From CAYOHP01 sp964403795 [NCBI: uncultured bacterium] (GTDB lineage: Bacteria; Muiribacteriota; UBA6191; CAZXTJ01), in NCBI GenBank assembly GCA_964403795.1, contig CAYOHP010000046.1, forward strand, positions 1-42,979: 42,979 nt of DNA, read 5' to 3'. Position numbers and translations under genes: made by a program. Each line of letters starts with the position of its first letter. Position 1 is the first letter of the stretch. Under the pieces are notes generated by a model. It ran no database searches. It was not told the origin of the DNA and saw only the letters and a list, made by a program, of their open reading frames with translations. Positions 41,642 through 42,979 of this stretch are shown piece by piece.

Positions 41642-42979
41642 ATGCGCGAACAACTCCGCAAACTGCTCTGGCACCCGGTCGCCGACCTCGTCCTGGTCCT
41701 GGCGATCCTGGCCTCGGTGTCCTTGATGATCGGCGAGGCTCTGGTCCCCGAGGACGATCCCCTGGGCCATGTCTTCGAGCGCTGGAGCCAAGTCCTGACC
41801 GCCGCCTTCGCGGTCGAGCTGGGGCTCCGCCTCTACGTGCTCGCCTCGTTCGAGCGCTTCCTCAAGGTCTACTGGCTCGACCTCTTCGCCATCGCTCCCC
41901 TGTTCCGCCCGTTGCGCATCCTCCGGGTGCTGCGCCTGCTCCGGCTCTTCCGCATGGGCGTGATCCTGGGCCGCTGGTCCCACCGGATCGAGGCGACCTT
42001 CGTGCGCGGCTACCGGGAGTACCTGGTGGTCGGGGTGATCGCCCTCACCCTGGTGCTCACCGGCGCCATGGGGATCCACTTCCTGGAGGCCCGCCAGAAC
42101 CCGGGGATCGCCGACTTCCGGGACGCCCTCTGGTGGGCGGGCTTCACCATGATGGCGGGCGAACCCATCGGGGTCGAACCCCGCACCACCCTGGGTCGAG
42201 TCGTGTTGCTCGTCCTCATGGGCGGCGGCATGACGGTCTTCGCCCTGCTCACCGGTACCATCTCGGCGGTCATGGTCGACCGGCTCCGGAACAGCCTGGA
42301 AGGACGGGAGATGCGACTCGAGGACCTCGACGGCCACATCCTGATCTGCGGCTGGAACCGGGGTGGCCCCACCCTGGTCCACGAGCTCGCCCGCGACCCG
42401 CGCCACCGCGATCGGGCCCTGGTGATCGTGGTCGACCGGCCCCCCGAGGACGACCTGGAGATCGACTACCAGCAGGTCGACCGGGAGCGGGTCTACGTGA
42501 TCCGCAAGGACTACACCCGGGTCCAGGTCCTGGAGGAAGCCGGGATCGCCCGCATCTCCATGGCGATCCTGCTGGCCGACGCCACCGGCGACCGCTCCGA
42601 CCAGGACCGCGACGCCCGCACCGTGCTCGCTGCGCTGACCATCGAGAACCTGAAGAAGGGCATCTTCACCTGCGTCGAGCTGCTCCACCCGGAGAACGCC
42701 CCACCGCTCCGGCTGGCCGGCGTCGAGGAGATCGTGGTCGCCACCGAGTACTCCGGCACCATCCTGGCACACGCCTCGCTCAATGCCGGGCTGGTGCGCT
42801 TCTTCGACGAGGTGCTCTCGTCTTCCTACGGGAACAACTTCTACAAGGCCACGGTGCCGCCGGACCTGGTCGGCAAGCCCTTCACCGACGCCATGGTGGC
42901 GCTGCGCCGCGACCACCGGGCCATCCTGCTCTCGGCCGAGCGCAAGGGCGGCAACGGCCACTGGACCATGCACGTGAAC
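41642..42979 (+). CDS. Ion channel with voltage-sensor fold and RCK/TrkA-N domain (partial, runs off the window)
   Basis: The first 446 residues are visible and the frame is open to the window end. An N-terminal voltage-sensor-like region (S1-S4) has an Arg-rich S4 (RPLRILRVLRLLRLFR). A pore region follows (ALWWAGFTMMAGEPIGVEP) with flanking helices, then a cytoplasmic RCK/TrkA-N Rossmann domain (HILICGWNRGGPTLVHEL, ILLADATGDRS). The expected TVGYG filter is absent: T169-M-M-A-G-E-P-I-G177 takes its place, so ion selectivity may differ from potassium. I start at ATG 41642; an in-frame ATG at 41588 would add 18 residues, and neither has a strong ribosome binding site. It follows the radical SAM operon by 117 bp and seems unrelated to it. 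Confidence 0.82.
   Translation, partial: MREQLRKLLWHPVADLVLVLAILASVSLMIGEALVPEDDPLGHVFERWSQVLTAAFAVELGLRLYVLASFERFLKVYWLDLFAIAPLFRPLRILRVLRLLRLFRMGVILGRWSHRIEATFVRGYREYLVVGVIALTLVLTGAMGIHFLEARQNPGIADFRDALWWAGFTMMAGEPIGVEPRTTLGRVVLLVLMGGGMTVFALLTGTISAVMVDRLRNSLEGREMRLEDLDGHILICGWNRGGPTLVHELARDPRHRDRALVIVVDRPPEDDLEIDYQQVDRERVYVIRKDYTRVQVLEEAGIARISMAILLADATGDRSDQDRDARTVLAALTIENLKKGIFTCVELLHPENAPPLRLAGVEEIVVATEYSGTILAHASLNAGLVRFFDEVLSSSYGNNFYKATVPPDLVGKPFTDAMVALRRDHRAILLSAERKGGNGHWTMHVN

Noticed and set aside
39281-42973. A 1230-codon open frame on the minus strand
   Set aside because: It is antisense to the radical SAM/GT9 fusion and the channel gene, both of which have clear motifs. Its own translation is low-complexity Gly/Asp/His/Arg-rich with no recognisable domain; long antisense frames are expected at this GC content.

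Overview
The window is a GC-rich (roughly 70 %) stretch of bacterial chromosome, densely coded, with many GTG starts and many 1-4 bp start/stop overlaps (ATGA, GTGA, TGATG). Most genes carry purine-rich Shine-Dalgarno sequences. Prepilin-type proteins, a prokaryotic-RING/WD40-like membrane protein, a DUF2330-like secreted protein, a membrane-anchored pseudokinase and a Sec-type formate dehydrogenase suggest an environmental, probably diderm lineage (Planctomycetota, Myxococcota or Acidobacteriota-like). No rRNA or other marker is present, so I do not assign a phylum. I see no tRNA, rRNA, CRISPR array, IS element or phage gene.

Layout. 1-4425: carA-carB (carbamoyl phosphate synthase). 4429-9046 (minus): a three-gene membrane formate dehydrogenase, fdhA-fdhB-nrfD-like. 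fdhA contains an in-frame UGA with a SECIS-like hairpin, so it encodes selenocysteine. 9174-10879: panB-panC (pantothenate). 11100-12801: a HEAT/zinc-ribbon/RDD membrane protein and a small zinc-ribbon membrane protein. 12849-14651 (minus): cupin, nth and a moaD-moaE fusion. 14838-18039: PolX with a degenerate polymerase site but intact PHP site, then an aldehyde dehydrogenase. 18017-19603 (minus): unknown membrane protein. 19668-22710: receptor-like pseudokinase and an HD-type hydrolase. 22756-24640: Sel1-repeat secreted protein (minus) and a DUF3592-like membrane protein, with a hairpin-rich gap between them. 24825-28266: three prepilin-like genes. 28256-31162 (minus): unknown membrane protein, a 2-hydroxyacyl-CoA lyase/ILVBL-like ThDP enzyme and a hotdog thioesterase. 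31237-34114: a coupled three-gene cassette of membrane protein, peptidoglycan amidase and RING/WD40 membrane protein. 34286-36994: two secreted proteins.

37156-41524 is the most unusual part. A small Tat-type lipoprotein with a Tyr/Ser/Gly-rich mature region (14 Tyr and 18 Ser in its last 60 residues, YTSYSS twice) is followed by a radical SAM protein, a partner that keeps a SPASM-like Cys tail but lacks the radical SAM CX3CX2C motif, and a radical SAM/SPASM enzyme fused to a GT9-type glycosyltransferase domain. The three enzyme genes overlap. I read this as a candidate peptide-modification (RiPP-like) system in which a tyrosine-rich lipoprotein is modified in the cytoplasm and exported by Tat; this is inference from gene order and motifs. 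The window ends inside a voltage-sensor-type potassium-channel/TrkA-N gene whose selectivity filter is not the usual TVGYG.
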